64,000 nucleotides of DNA from Leifsonia tongyongensis (GCF_010686705.1 NZ_JAAGWY010000001.1:744001-808000), one strand, 5' to 3'. Shown: positions 41,720 to 51,091, counted from the first letter of the stretch. A program made the numbers and translations. The notes: a model not told the origin generated them from the sequence alone.

Positions 41720-43063
41720 CTACTTGACGGTGAAGCCCTGCTGCTTGCCGTAGTCCACGAGAGCCTTCTGCCAGGCGTCGAGACCTGCGGAGAGGTCTCC
41801 CTTGGCGGCTATCGCCTTGCCGAGCGTGTCATTGAAGCTGGAGTCGACGAAGTCCATGTACGGCAGGTGCTGGTCCACACCGATCGTCTGCGAGATCTGC
41901 CCGAAGAGCTTGTTCACCTGCTGTCCGCCGAAGAATGCGGACTTCTGCTCAACGAATTGCGGATCGGTGAGGACATTCTTCGCGGTGGGGAACAGGGACT
42001 CCTGCGTTGCGAACACGAGCGTCGACGACTTGTCGTTGTTGATCCATTTCGCGAACTCAGCAGCGGCGATCGGGTTCTTCGTCGTCTTCAGCACCGCGTT
42101 CGACGATCCGCCGGCGTCCACCGACGGTGTGGCATCCGACCACTTCGGCAGCTCGGCTGCGCGCCACTTGCCTGAGGTGTCTTTTGCCGTCCCCTGAAGG
42201 AAGAGCGGGCCCCACGCGGCGGCCATCCAGCTCGCGTACCTGCCACTGGCGAGTCCCTGATACCACTGGTCGGTGAAGTCGGGGTCGACCGAGACGAGGT
42301 TGGACTGGATGAGCTTCTGCCAGTACGACAGCGCCTGCTTGGCCTTGTCGCTGTTGACGTCGACCGTCACGGTCTTCTTTCCGTCATACGAGAACGGCTG
42401 GACTCCGGCCTGCTCGAGCACTGGGATCACCTGGATCTCAGGGTCCGGCGCAAAGTTGGTGATGTACGAGCCGGTCTTGGCTTTGACGGCTGCCGCGTCG
42501 GTAGCGTATTCGTCCCACGTCGTGGGGAATCCAGAGATTCCGGCCTTCGCCAGGATGTCGTTCCGGTACAGCGTCCCCACCGGGCCCCAGTCCTGCGGGA
42601 TCGCGAAGATCTGCTGCCCGCTCACGATCTGGCTCCACATGCCGGGCAGATAGTCGCCCTTGAGCTTGTCCGCGCCATAGGGAGCCAGATCGAGGAGACT
42701 GTTCGTCGCGACGAACGACGAGACGAATGATGTCGACAATTGGACGACGTCAGGAGCGCCTTTGCCTGCCTTCAACGCGGTTCTGATCTTCGTGAACTCA
42801 GCCGGCCCGTTGCCGACGTTCTCGACGTTCACCTTGATCGCCGGATACTGCTTCTCGAACAGGTCGATGTTCTTCTGGATGTCAGGCAGCCAGCTCCAGA
42901 ATGTGAGTGTCGTCGGCGTCTTAAGAGCCTTGTCGATCTCTGACTGAGACACAGAACCGGCGGTCGTGGCATTGGCTCCGACGGAGCAGCCTGACAGCAG
43001 CAATGCTGCTGCCAGCAAACCAGATCCCAGTGCAAATGCTCTTCTTCGTGCATTTTTTGGCAT
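41720..43063 (-). CDS. Sugar-binding lipoprotein (SBP family 1)
   Basis: The 447-residue lipoprotein has signal peptide RRRAFALGSGLLAAALLLSGC with lipobox Cys at about 25. The mature SBP_bac_1 fold includes LTFWSWLPDIQKNIDLFEKQ, GAPDVVQLSTSFVSSF and AIPQDWGPVGTLYRNDILAKAG. AGAAGGA precedes ATG 43063; the open frame upstream is not coding. First gene of the beta-galactoside import operon, 128 bases downstream of the operator GTTAGCGCTAAC. The ligand is inferred to be a galacto-oligosaccharide from the GH42 genes. Confidence 0.94.
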   Translation of the reverse strand: MPKNARRRAFALGSGLLAAALLLSGCSVGANATTAGSVSQSEIDKALKTPTTLTFWSWLPDIQKNIDLFEKQYPAIKVNVENVGNGPAEFTKIRTALKAGKGAPDVVQLSTSFVSSFVATNSLLDLAPYGADKLKGDYLPGMWSQIVSGQQIFAIPQDWGPVGTLYRNDILAKAGISGFPTTWDEYATDAAAVKAKTGSYITNFAPDPEIQVIPVLEQAGVQPFSYDGKKTVTVDVNSDKAKQALSYWQKLIQSNLVSVDPDFTDQWYQGLASGRYASWMAAAWGPLFLQGTAKDTSGKWRAAELPKWSDATPSVDAGGSSNAVLKTTKNPIAAAEFAKWINNDKSSTLVFATQESLFPTAKNVLTDPQFVEQKSAFFGGQQVNKLFGQISQTIGVDQHLPYMDFVDSSFNDTLGKAIAAKGDLSAGLDAWQKALVDYGKQQGFTVK

Positions 43064-43190
43064 GTGTCGATTCCTTCTGTGTCGGTCACACGACGGATGC
43101 GGGAACGCTCGCTCGTCAACCGCTTCCGTCGAATTCGGAACTCGATCGAAAGCGGTGCGTGAGAGCGTGAAGTTGACTCTAGTAATTTGA

Positions 43191-43202
43191 GTTAGCGCTA
43201 AC
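43191..43202. promoter_or_regulatory. LacI-type operator GTTAGCGCTAAC
   Basis: A perfect 12-bp palindrome with central CG lies between the lacI gene and the binding-protein start at 43063. Immediately beyond is an AT-rich stretch with two GTTATC copies (43232-43248). Together with the site at 35270 it defines a probable galactoside regulon. Confidence 0.75.
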
Positions 43203-43243
43203 AAGAGAGCGACTACACAAGATTGATCTTCGTTATCTTTTTG

Positions 43244-44281
43244 TTATCTAACGCTTGGAGCGGGTCCGGATGACGCGCGGATCAGCAGTTCCGGCTCGAG
43301 GAGCGTATGGGTCACATCAATGTCGTTCCCCGTGATCATCTGGAGCAGATTGCCGATTGCGATGCGTCCTTGTGTTTCAAAATCCAGTCGCACCGTGGTG
43401 AGCGACGGACGAAAGAACCGAGACTCAGGGATGTCGTCGAAGCCGACCACGCTCACATCGTCGGGCACCCGGACTGAACGATCTGCCAGTGCGGCGAGAG
43501 CGCCAAGGGCGGTCTGGTCGTTCGAAGCCACGAGTGCCGTTATCCCGCGATCCAAAGGCATCGCCATCGCCGCGTCATACCCCGATTGCGACGTCCAGTC
43601 GCCCTCCGCCACGCCCACAAGGTCAAGCCCGCGAGCGCGCAGCGCGGCCTCTAACGCGTGTGCCCTGCCGCGCGCGACAACCCAATCGCTCGGCCCAGCG
43701 ATCTGAAAGAAGCGACGGTGTCCGAGCGATATCAAATGCTCGACCAGCACGGTCATCGCCATCTCGTTGGGTGTCGGTCCCGGTGACCCCGAGGGCCTGC
43801 GTGCTTCAGACTCGACGAGCACCGGTACCGAGAACGCAACTTTTTCGATCGCTGCGACGACGCGATCCGTCGGGGCGAAGACCATCACGCCGGCCAGGTC
43901 ATTCTGGTTGATCAATGAAATCGACTGTTCGATGGCGTGATCGTCGTTCGGATCGAGGTTCGCGATATCGAGGAGGTACCCGGCCTCCCGCGCACCGACG
44001 CTCGCACCCTGCATGATCTTGCTCGGTCCGACTTCCGCGATCTCGTAGACGAGGGCGCCGATTCGATGAGATCGGCTCGTCGCCAACGAGCGCGCCGCCA
44101 TGTTGGGGCGGTAGTTGAGCTCGAGGATCGCGGACTCCACGCGCGCACGAATCTCAGGCCGGATGTTCGTCTGCCCCTTCACCAACCGAGAAACCGTCTG
44201 GTGCGAGACGTTCGCCAGCTTGGCGACATCGTAGAGAGTCGGGGGCCGCGTGATGGCGGGCTCCCCGTTCGGGACCGCCAT
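43244..44281 (-). CDS. LacI family transcriptional regulator (third of three)
   Basis: The 345-residue repressor has HTH LYDVAKLANVSHQTVSRLV (about 15-33) and hinge LNYRPNMAARSLATSRSH. Its effector domain contains ALVYEIAEVGPSKIMQGASV, VASNDQTALGALAALADRSV and VPDDVSVVGFDDIPESRFFRPSLTTV. GGGAGG before ATG 44281 fixes the start. The frame stays open 35 codons upstream, and these begin MTDQTTTLADVARDL, reminiscent of another LacI start. It is transcribed towards the sugar ABC operon, whose promoter holds a perfect GTTAGCGCTAAC; an oligogalactoside or derivative is the presumed inducer. Confidence 0.94.
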   Translation of the reverse strand: MAVPNGEPAITRPPTLYDVAKLANVSHQTVSRLVKGQTNIRPEIRARVESAILELNYRPNMAARSLATSRSHRIGALVYEIAEVGPSKIMQGASVGAREAGYLLDIANLDPNDDHAIEQSISLINQNDLAGVMVFAPTDRVVAAIEKVAFSVPVLVESEARRPSGSPGPTPNEMAMTVLVEHLISLGHRRFFQIAGPSDWVVARGRAHALEAALRARGLDLVGVAEGDWTSQSGYDAAMAMPLDRGITALVASNDQTALGALAALADRSVRVPDDVSVVGFDDIPESRFFRPSLTTVRLDFETQGRIAIGNLLQMITGNDIDVTHTLLEPELLIRASSGPAPSVR

Positions 44282-44389
44282 GATCGCCTCCCCGGAGCTT
44301 AGGCACGGTGTACGAGGAGAGACTATCGCAGTCCAGATTCGCAGATCGCGCGCGACATCGGCGAGCGTTGTCGTTTGATCCGTCATTAC

Positions 44390-44671
44390 CTATGAAGGAT
44401 TTACCTGATTTATGAGCGCTTGCCCCAACCGAAGAGCTTCGATGTTGGACGCGACTAAGCGTTGTGCTCCTATTGGACGGTTACCAGCCACGTGTGGCGT
44501 AATGATGAGATTCGGAGCGTCCCACAGTGGCGAATCGCTCGAGAGCGGCTCCGTCTTCGTCACATCGATTGAGGCCGCCCGCAGTCGGCCATCGTCGAGC
44601 GCCTGTCGCAGAGCGGTTTCGTCCACGGTTGCCCCCCTGCCGACATTGATGAACACCGCCCCGGGGGTGAG
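44390..44671 (-). pseudogene. D-2-hydroxyacid dehydrogenase, C-terminal fragment
   Basis: About 93 codons encode LTPGAVFINVGRGATVDE through PNLIITPHVAGNRPIGAQRL to a natural-looking stop. This is the second half of the NAD-binding domain of a D-isomer 2-hydroxyacid dehydrogenase, including the PHVAG His motif. Everything before LTPG is missing; the frame upstream runs antisense through an unrelated oxidoreductase. It is therefore a truncated remnant joined end to end with the next pseudogene. Confidence 0.8.
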
Positions 44672-45540
44672 GTTCGGTATCGTCGGGGTCGGCAAGATCA
44701 GCGCCCAGTACTTTGCATCGCTGGGCTCAGTTCCCGGTCTGGAGCTGGTGGCGGTCGCCGATCTGGACGAAAACCGGGCACCGGAAGCCGCCGCCCAGCA
44801 TAAGGTCGAGGCCAAATCTGTGTCACAGCTACTCGACGACAAACGTGTCCAGGCCATTCTCAACCTCACCATCCCGGTGGCGCACGCGGAGATCGCCATC
44901 CGAGCCCTCCACGCGGGCAAGCACGTGTACACCGAGAAGCCACTGGCGGTGACCCCGGCCGAGGCGACGGAGATCATCGCCGCGTCAAAGCAGACCGGTC
45001 TGCGTGTCGGATCAGCGCCGGACACCGTGCTGGGCACCGGTATACAGACCGCACGACAGCAGATTGATGGCGGGAGTATCGGCCGGCCCGTGGGGGCAAC
45101 GGCGTTGACGTCGACACACATGTCAACGCCATTCTGGAGCATGCGTCCGGTGTCGCATCGACCGTCACGATGAGCTTCGACGTCTGGGCGTCCCGGTCCC
45201 GAATATCGAGGTTTATGGCTCATCGGGCACGCTGACCGTTCCCGATCCAAATCACTTTTCGGACCCCGTGGAGATCTGGACGAAGGATGAGCCGGAGTGG
45301 CGAACCGTGGCACCCACGGCAGGTTACGCGAACGCGAGCCGTGGGTACGGGCTCGCTGACCTGGGTCGGGCCATCGAGACCAACCGCCCCCATCGCGCCT
45401 CGGCCGAACTCGCGTTCCACGTACTTGAGATCATGGACGCGATCCTGAATTCGGGCACACACCACCACGTGATCTCCCTCGCAAGTAGCGTCGAACGACC
45501 CGCGCCCGTACCTCTAGGAGCCCTCCCCAACACCTGGTGA
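44667..45540 (+). pseudogene. Gfo/Idh/MocA oxidoreductase, internally deleted and frameshifted
   Basis: A GTG at 44667 opens RFGIVGVGKISAQYFASLGS, with AGKHVYTEKPLAVTPAEA as the EKP motif, intact to about 45110. The protein then jumps from IGRPVGATAL to VNAILEHASGVASTVTMSFD in another frame, losing much of the substrate domain. A second shift near 45195 leads to VPNIEVYGSSGTLTVPDPNH and on to the stop at 45540. Roughly 290 codons remain in three frames, against about 370 in the family. It overlaps the aminotransferase 3' end by 27 bases. Confidence 0.8.
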
Positions 45541-46809
45541 TGACACACTCACCACTTCGCCGAAGATTCGGATCGTCGTGTCGATGTCGTGCTCGGTGTG
45601 CTCGGTCGACAGATACCAGCGTCCACCCGGAAGCGCGAACACGCCGCGGCGCAGAAGCTCGACGAGCAGCAGGTCGTAAGCCTTCGTGTCGGCCCCCATG
45701 AATTCCGTGAACGTGCGGACTGCGGGCACCCCGAGAGCACACTGGACGACCGGACCGACCTGGTTGACCGCGCCCACGACGCCGTGCCGCGTGAGCTGGT
45801 CTCCGAGTCCGGATGCCAGCCGCCGCCCGAGGGCATCCAGCCGCTCATACGTACCTTCGCGTTTCAGAACGTCGAGTGTCGCAAGGGCGCCCGCCAGAAC
45901 GACAGGATTCCCGTTGTACGTTCCTGCATGGACGACTCCGGCCTGGGTCAGGTCGAGCAACTCCGACTTGCCGACGACCGCGGACAACGGGAGGCCGCCG
46001 GCGATCGCCTTTCCGAGCACAGCGAGGTCGGGCACGACACCATATTTCTCAACCGCTCCGCCGAAGGCGAGGCGGAAGCCCGTGATCACCTCGTCGAAAA
46101 TGAGGACGGTGCCTGTCTCGGTGCAGATCTCGCGCACACCTTCGAGATAGCCGTCAGGCGGCTCGATGACACCGGAGTTGCAGAGCACAGGCTCGAGGAC
46201 GACCGCTGCGATGTCCCGCCCTGTGAGCGTTGCCCTCAGGTCGTCGAGATTGCCCCATTCCAGCACGACTGCATCCCGGCTGGCGTTCTCGGACTGCCCG
46301 AGCGACTCGGCCGCCGAGGAGCTTCCCGCGCGGCCGCCCCGGTAGCCGACCAGCACCGGATCTGTCCAGCCGTGGTAGTGACCGCTGAACTTGACGAAGT
46401 GCTGTCTTCCGGTTGCCCCGCGCGCGATTCGCAGGGCGACCTGGGCTGCTTCTGAACCAGAGTTGGACCAGACGAGCCTGTCGAAGGCGGGATACGCGTC
46501 GAGAACGGCCTCAGCAGCGAGGTATTCGAACTCGTGTCCGGAGCCGTAGGTCGCGCCGTGCTCGATCTGCCCCTGCACGGCCGCGACCAGTTGCGGATGG
46601 CCGTGACCGATGATGTTGGGTCCCCAGCCGAGCACGTAATCCAGGTAGGTGTTGCCATCGAGATCTGTCAGGCGCGCGCCCGCGCCTCCGCTGAAGAAGA
46701 TCGGATGCGGTCGAGCCTGGGCCCTCAGTCCCGTCGACACCCCGCCGGCGAGGGACCGCTTCGTGCGGGTCCAGGCCTCCATCGACTTCGGCCACTCTGT
46801 CACCAACAT
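45514..46809 (-). CDS. Class III aminotransferase (glutamate-1-semialdehyde-aminomutase-like)
   Basis: The 431-residue PLP enzyme contains WSNSGSEAAQVALRIARGAT, SGHYHGWTDP, LIFDEVITGFRLAFGG (PLP-ring Asp) and VLGKAIAGGLPLSAVVG with the Schiff-base Lys267. It resembles HemL, but its place at the end of a D-amino-acid operon, without heme genes, argues for a transaminase or aminomutase in amino acid breakdown. It overlaps the deacylase stop by one base (TGATG). The frame stays open to 47412 in antisense of the deacylase, which is not coding. Confidence 0.9.
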   Translation of the reverse strand: MLVTEWPKSMEAWTRTKRSLAGGVSTGLRAQARPHPIFFSGGAGARLTDLDGNTYLDYVLGWGPNIIGHGHPQLVAAVQGQIEHGATYGSGHEFEYLAAEAVLDAYPAFDRLVWSNSGSEAAQVALRIARGATGRQHFVKFSGHYHGWTDPVLVGYRGGRAGSSSAAESLGQSENASRDAVVLEWGNLDDLRATLTGRDIAAVVLEPVLCNSGVIEPPDGYLEGVREICTETGTVLIFDEVITGFRLAFGGAVEKYGVVPDLAVLGKAIAGGLPLSAVVGKSELLDLTQAGVVHAGTYNGNPVVLAGALATLDVLKREGTYERLDALGRRLASGLGDQLTRHGVVGAVNQVGPVVQCALGVPAVRTFTEFMGADTKAYDLLLVELLRRGVFALPGGRWYLSTEHTEHDIDTTIRIFGEVVSVSSPGVGEGS

Positions 46810-48449
46810 CAGGCACCACTTTCTGTTCGGTCGCCGGCTGTTCGGTCGCCGGCTCCGGCGAGAACCGGCTGCACAGGCGCGGATCGTCGGAGCCCGCGCC
46901 CGGACTTCGCACCTGTGAGCTGACCGTCGCGCAGAACGACGACACCATTCACGAGGACGGTGTCGATGCCGACGGCGAGCGCCGTGGAATTGTCGTAGTC
47001 CGCCAGGTCCTGAACGGTGCCGGGATCCACGAGAGCGATGTCGGCCTTGGCGCCGGGCTGCAGCCGGCCCCGGTCGCCGAGCCCGTACCGGGCGGCAGCG
47101 TTGGCGGACACGTGCTGACTCGCGGCGGGCCAGGTCAGGTCGCGGCGCTCCCGCGTGAACGTGGCGAGAGTCTTGGCGAAGGCACCCCAGCCACGCGGAT
47201 GCGGGCGCGACCCCATGTAGATTCCGTCGGAGCCCACCATGTGCGCATCGTGACGGATGACGGCGGCCAGCTGTTCGACGGGCCGCTCGTTCGGGAATTC
47301 GAAGATCGCGACCACCGCCAGCTCGGTCGTGGCCAGGAGTTCCAGGCAGAACTCCATCGGATCCTGGCCGACGCGAGTCGCGGCCTCGCGGACCGTCAGG
47401 CCCTCTGCCCATGCCCCTTCCGGGCTGCCGACGTACGAGAGCACGGTGTGCTCGGCCCAGAGCGGTCCCATGTCCGCCCTCGCAGCGATTGCTCCGCGCT
47501 GCACCTCCGCGACCTGCGTCCGGTTGACCGGGTCCGAGAGCACTGCGACGGCATGCGCCTTCCCCTGGCCCATCACCTCGGCCGGAAGTATCGGCATGGC
47601 CAGAAGCGAACTCCCCCTCAGGTAGGGATAGCTGTCGAAGCTCAGGTCGATCCCGTCCCGGAGCGCTGCGTCGACGAGCGACAGCACCACGTCCTGGGGG
47701 CCGTGGAAATGCGACACGTGCACGCTTGCCTTGCTCACGGCGATGATCTCGCGGATCTCGTCGAAGCCGACATGCGCATTCTTCTCATACCCGCCCCGCA
47801 TGTGCGTCACGTAGAGGGCGTCGGCGGCTGCCACCGGAACGGTCAATCGGCCGAGTTCCACGGCATCCGCGAACAGTCCAGGAACGTAGTCGAGGCCGGT
47901 CGAGAACCCGAGCGCGCCGTCCTCCAGCCCTTCAGCCACCAGGTCGGCCATTCTCGCGAGCTCGGCCGGCGTAGCCCGACGATCCTCCATGCCCATGACC
48001 TCGTGCCGCACGGTTCCGTGCGGCACGAGGTAACCGACGTTGACGGGGGACGCGTCGTCGTAGGTAGCGAGCAAGTCGGATACCCGGGAACCTCGATAGC
48101 TGGGGTGCGGGCCGTTAAGCGCCCCGAAATAGTCGGAGGCATACCCGCCGTCGCCCGGTGCGTACGAGACGCCGTCCTGGCCGACGATCACCGTGGTCAC
48201 GCCCTCGCGAAGCAATCCCAGCGCGACACGGTCGTCGAAGACTGCGCCATCGGCATGACTGTGGGCGTCGATGAATCCCGGCATGACAACCAGTCCACGG
48301 CAGTCGATCACGTGATCGTCCGGCTGCGCCTGATATCCGACCGCTTCGATCGATTCGATACTGTCGCCGCGGATAACGACATCACCGGCGAATTGCGGCC
48401 CCCCGCTCCCGTCGACGATAAGGCCGCCGCTGAGGACGATCGCGTTCAT
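46809..48449 (-). CDS. N-acyl-D-amino-acid deacylase (D-aminoacylase) family amidohydrolase
   Basis: The 546-residue metal-dependent enzyme starts IVLSGGLIVDGSGGPQFAGD, followed by the metal motif MPGFIDAHSHAD (about 56-67), a long family-specific insertion, HVSHFHGPQDVVLS (metal His), HDAHMVGSDGIYMGSRPHPR (catalytic Asp region) and the C-terminal beta domain QPGAKADIALVDP. These are D-aminoacylase/AmidoHydro_3 features; such enzymes hydrolyse N-acyl-D-amino acids, though some relatives act on other cyclic amides. Its start overlaps the upstream DapA-family gene by four bases. Confidence 0.9.
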   Translation of the reverse strand: MNAIVLSGGLIVDGSGGPQFAGDVVIRGDSIESIEAVGYQAQPDDHVIDCRGLVVMPGFIDAHSHADGAVFDDRVALGLLREGVTTVIVGQDGVSYAPGDGGYASDYFGALNGPHPSYRGSRVSDLLATYDDASPVNVGYLVPHGTVRHEVMGMEDRRATPAELARMADLVAEGLEDGALGFSTGLDYVPGLFADAVELGRLTVPVAAADALYVTHMRGGYEKNAHVGFDEIREIIAVSKASVHVSHFHGPQDVVLSLVDAALRDGIDLSFDSYPYLRGSSLLAMPILPAEVMGQGKAHAVAVLSDPVNRTQVAEVQRGAIAARADMGPLWAEHTVLSYVGSPEGAWAEGLTVREAATRVGQDPMEFCLELLATTELAVVAIFEFPNERPVEQLAAVIRHDAHMVGSDGIYMGSRPHPRGWGAFAKTLATFTRERRDLTWPAASQHVSANAAARYGLGDRGRLQPGAKADIALVDPGTVQDLADYDNSTALAVGIDTVLVNGVVVLRDGQLTGAKSGRGLRRSAPVQPVLAGAGDRTAGDRTESGA

Positions 48450-49372
48450 CGCTCCTGCAGAATTCTCGGACCGCCGGCGATTGCCGTGAGCCGATCGAAG
48501 AGCTCATCCGTCTCCGCGCGCGCGATTTCGTCGAAGTCGAAGTCGGTGGGCTGTCGACGGTATTCGCCGTCGATGACCCCCTGCTTCACCAAGAGGTACT
48601 TTTCGACAGCCACGTAGGAGTCGAGGCTGCTCAGCGACGACAGGAGAGGCACCAGCGCGGCGGTCACGTCGTATGCCCTCGCGAAATCTCCATCGCTGAG
48701 CGCACGCCACAACGCCGAGATCGCCCAGATCAGGTCGGCGCCGGGCATCGTGCCGACGATTCCGCGTCGAAAGCTCTCCAGGAGCGCGACTCCGCCGCTG
48801 CCTTCGAAGACTTTCGCCTCGCCTCCCGTGATCTCGAGGAGTTTCGACAGCCGGGGCCCGAGCGGCTGCGCCTCAGGCTTGAACATCACCCGCTCAGGTC
48901 CGTACTCATCGAAGAGCTGGGCGAGTAGGTCGAGGCCGATCGGGGTTCCGATGTAACCGCTCGCGTCCTGGATCACGACCGGCAAGTGCTCGGCCGCATC
49001 GATGATCGACCGGAAATAGGCCCTCAGTTGATCAGTTCCGACCGAGACCGTGAGCGGCGGATTGGCCATGACCGCACTCACGCCGCTCCGCACAGCGTGG
49101 CGGGTGTAGCGCACAGCCTGATCAGTCGATTCGGCGCCGACCGACAACACAGTGTGAGCGCGGCCTGCGATACGGTCGATGACCGCTTCGCCGAGCTCCT
49201 GGCGCTCCACGGGTGTCAACCGCGGCAGTTCGGAGACCATGGCCACCACGACGCCGTCTGCCCCGTTCAGAAGCAGCCAGTCGAGCTCCCGGTCGAGACC
49301 GTTCCTGTCGAGGTCGAGTGTCTCGGTGAAAGGTGTGGAGATAACGGGCAGTACGCCGGAGAGTCGACTCAT
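48446..49372 (-). CDS. DapA/NanA-family aldolase or lyase
   Basis: The 308-residue TIM-barrel protein begins GVLPVISTPFTETLDLDRNG and has GADGVVVAMVSELPRLTPVE in place of the canonical GTTGE phosphate-site motif. It keeps VMFKPEAQPLG with the Schiff-base Lys, and IQDASGYIG at the position of the usual YN-P motif. So it belongs to the DHDPS/NAL superfamily but not to true dihydrodipicolinate synthase. Family members cleave or form 2-oxo acids via pyruvate. In this operon it may act on a 2-oxo acid made from the amino acid. It overlaps both neighbours by four bases. Confidence 0.9.
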   Translation of the reverse strand: MSRLSGVLPVISTPFTETLDLDRNGLDRELDWLLLNGADGVVVAMVSELPRLTPVERQELGEAVIDRIAGRAHTVLSVGAESTDQAVRYTRHAVRSGVSAVMANPPLTVSVGTDQLRAYFRSIIDAAEHLPVVIQDASGYIGTPIGLDLLAQLFDEYGPERVMFKPEAQPLGPRLSKLLEITGGEAKVFEGSGGVALLESFRRGIVGTMPGADLIWAISALWRALSDGDFARAYDVTAALVPLLSSLSSLDSYVAVEKYLLVKQGVIDGEYRRQPTDFDFDEIARAETDELFDRLTAIAGGPRILQER

Positions 49373-49767
49373 CGATCAATTCCTTCAGAAGTGGCTTTCG
49401 GCACCCAGATGACCGCGTCGATCTCGATGTCGAAGCCGATCAGGTTGCATTCGATCGTGGTGCGGGCGGGAAAGGGCCGGGCGAAGGTTTGAGCGCAGAC
49501 GGCGTCCCAGACAGGAAAGTCGCTCTGGTCGCGGAGGTAGGCCCCGATCTTCACAGCATCCTCGATCCGGCCACCGGCCGCCGTGGCGATCGCGCTGATG
49601 TTCGCCAGGGTGGCTTTGGCCTGCTCCTCGAAGGTGGCGCCGACGATCTCACCGTTCGCGTCGAACGGTCCCTGCCCTGATACATAGAGGAACTCACCTG
49701 CCAGGATTGCCTGGGAATAGGTTCCGCCCGGGGCTGCGGCGTCATTTGTTCGGACTTCGGTTCTCAC
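49369..49767 (-). CDS. RidA family enamine/imine deaminase
   Basis: The 132-residue protein (typical for RidA) has PGGTYSQAILAGEFLYVSGQ, the glycine-rich strand, TLANISAIATAAGGRIEDAV and ARTTIECNLIGFDIEIDAV, where the conserved Arg that holds the carboxylate appears (PARTTIE). RidA hydrolyses reactive enamines released by PLP dehydratases. Lying directly after the DSD1-like gene, it likely clears 2-aminoacrylate-type intermediates. GTG 49767 preceded by AAGGAG is the start; the frame upstream is not coding. Confidence 0.93.
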   Translation of the reverse strand: MRTEVRTNDAAAPGGTYSQAILAGEFLYVSGQGPFDANGEIVGATFEEQAKATLANISAIATAAGGRIEDAVKIGAYLRDQSDFPVWDAVCAQTFARPFPARTTIECNLIGFDIEIDAVIWVPKATSEGIDR

Positions 49768-49820
49768 TCGTTCTCCTTGTTTCTTGTTTCTGCGTGCGCA
49801 TGGCTTCTGGGCCTGTCGGC

Positions 49821-51074
49821 TCAGAAGTACGTTTCGATGAATTCGGTCACCCGGGGGTCCGGGATGTCCGGGTCGTCGATCACCGGGATGGTCGACCACT
49901 TGTCGAATGTGGTGCAGGGGTGCGACAGCCCGAGCCTGACCACGTCGCCGACCTCAATCGGGCTGTTCGGGGCGAGCCGCAGATAGGTGTGCTGATCGTT
50001 CAGATCGATGACGGCCGCACCGTTTAGCGCGGTGTCCGGTCGCCAGGTCCCGTTCCGGTTCACCCGCTGAGGCACCGGCATGCCCTCGTCCGCCGAGATG
50101 TCTCGCCTGCCGACATCGAGCAAGGCCAGGTCGGGCTGCGGCCGGCTGAGCACCCGCCCCCAGACGTGCATCGCCGCTACCAGCTGCGGACCCGCCCCCC
50201 TGGCCTGCGGCGCTATCTGCGTGTAGATGCCGTCGTCATAGGTGACATACACCCCGGGCCGGAGCACCACCAACGTCGAAGAGCCAGCCTGCGTGCCTGC
50301 CTCCGGCCCGAGCTCAGCAGCCACCAGGTCGAAATAGGCGCTGCCGCCCGCCGAGATCAGCACCTCATCCGTCTCATAGAGGTCGGCCAGGCGGCGATGG
50401 ATGCTCACCAGCCGCCGCAGATAACCACTGACCTCCGCGAGCCCGGCCGCGTCGGCCCCGTGGGTGACCACCCCCTCGTAGCCAGCCACCCCCACCAACC
50501 GGACCGCGGGCGTGGCTGCGACCGCCTCGGCGACCCGGCGAGCCTCGTCTTCAGACCGCACGCCCCCTCGGGCGTCGAGCGCTCCGACTTCGATACAGAC
50601 GTCGATCGGCGGGGCCGTCCCGTCGTGCTGGGCAGCCATGGCTTCGACCCCCGCAACGGAGTCGACCCAGCAGATGACCCGCCAGTCCGGGTCCGCGGCG
50701 TGCTGCGCGTACACCCAGCGCAGAGCAGTCGGGTCCACGAACTCGTTCGCCACGATCACCCGGCGAATGCCGGCCCGCCGCGCAACACGCAACTGCGCAG
50801 GGTTCGCCACCGTGATCGCCCACGCCCCAGCAGCCAACTGCTGTTCCCAGATACTCGGCGCCATCGTCGTCTTCCCATGCGGCGACAACAACAACCCCCG
50901 GTCTCCGCACCACTGCGCCATCGCCCGGATGTTTCCCGCCATACGGTCCCCCGCAAGCGTTGCGATCGGGGTCGAGAATGCACTCAGACGCACCACCCCA
51001 TCCGCGCCCACCGGTTCGAACGGGGAGCCCTTCGGGGCGAACTCGTTGCTTTCGCTCGTCATCGTCGTGTCCAA
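49821..51074 (-). CDS. DSD1-family PLP enzyme (D-threonine aldolase / D-serine dehydratase-like)
   Basis: The 417-residue fold-type III enzyme has the PLP lysine K68 in LLSPHGKTTMAP, the barrel segments GIRRVIVANEF and CIEVGALDARGGV, and the C-terminal zinc-site motif GLSHPCTTFDKW (His and Cys ligands in the D-serine dehydratases). Such enzymes cleave 3-hydroxy-D-amino acids (aldolase) or dehydrate D-serine/D-threonine. Presence of the SHPC pair favours the dehydratase/aldolase branch over plain racemases. Located between the ABC importer and ridA in one transcription unit. Confidence 0.92.
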   Translation of the reverse strand: MDTTMTSESNEFAPKGSPFEPVGADGVVRLSAFSTPIATLAGDRMAGNIRAMAQWCGDRGLLLSPHGKTTMAPSIWEQQLAAGAWAITVANPAQLRVARRAGIRRVIVANEFVDPTALRWVYAQHAADPDWRVICWVDSVAGVEAMAAQHDGTAPPIDVCIEVGALDARGGVRSEDEARRVAEAVAATPAVRLVGVAGYEGVVTHGADAAGLAEVSGYLRRLVSIHRRLADLYETDEVLISAGGSAYFDLVAAELGPEAGTQAGSSTLVVLRPGVYVTYDDGIYTQIAPQARGAGPQLVAAMHVWGRVLSRPQPDLALLDVGRRDISADEGMPVPQRVNRNGTWRPDTALNGAAVIDLNDQHTYLRLAPNSPIEVGDVVRLGLSHPCTTFDKWSTIPVIDDPDIPDPRVTEFIETYF

Positions 51075-51091
51075 TCTGCAGAGCCCTGGAC

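Noticed and set aside
45514-46809. Assignment of the class III aminotransferase as heme-pathway hemL
   Set aside because: The sequence family is close, but its position within a D-amino-acid operon and lack of other heme genes make this role unlikely.
47112-48617. 501-codon plus-strand frame opposite the D-aminoacylase
   Set aside because: Antisense shadow; the minus-strand enzyme has its metal motifs intact.
48446-49372. Assignment of the DapA-family gene as lysine-pathway dapA
   Set aside because: The usual GTTGE and YN-P motifs are replaced, and the operon context is catabolic.
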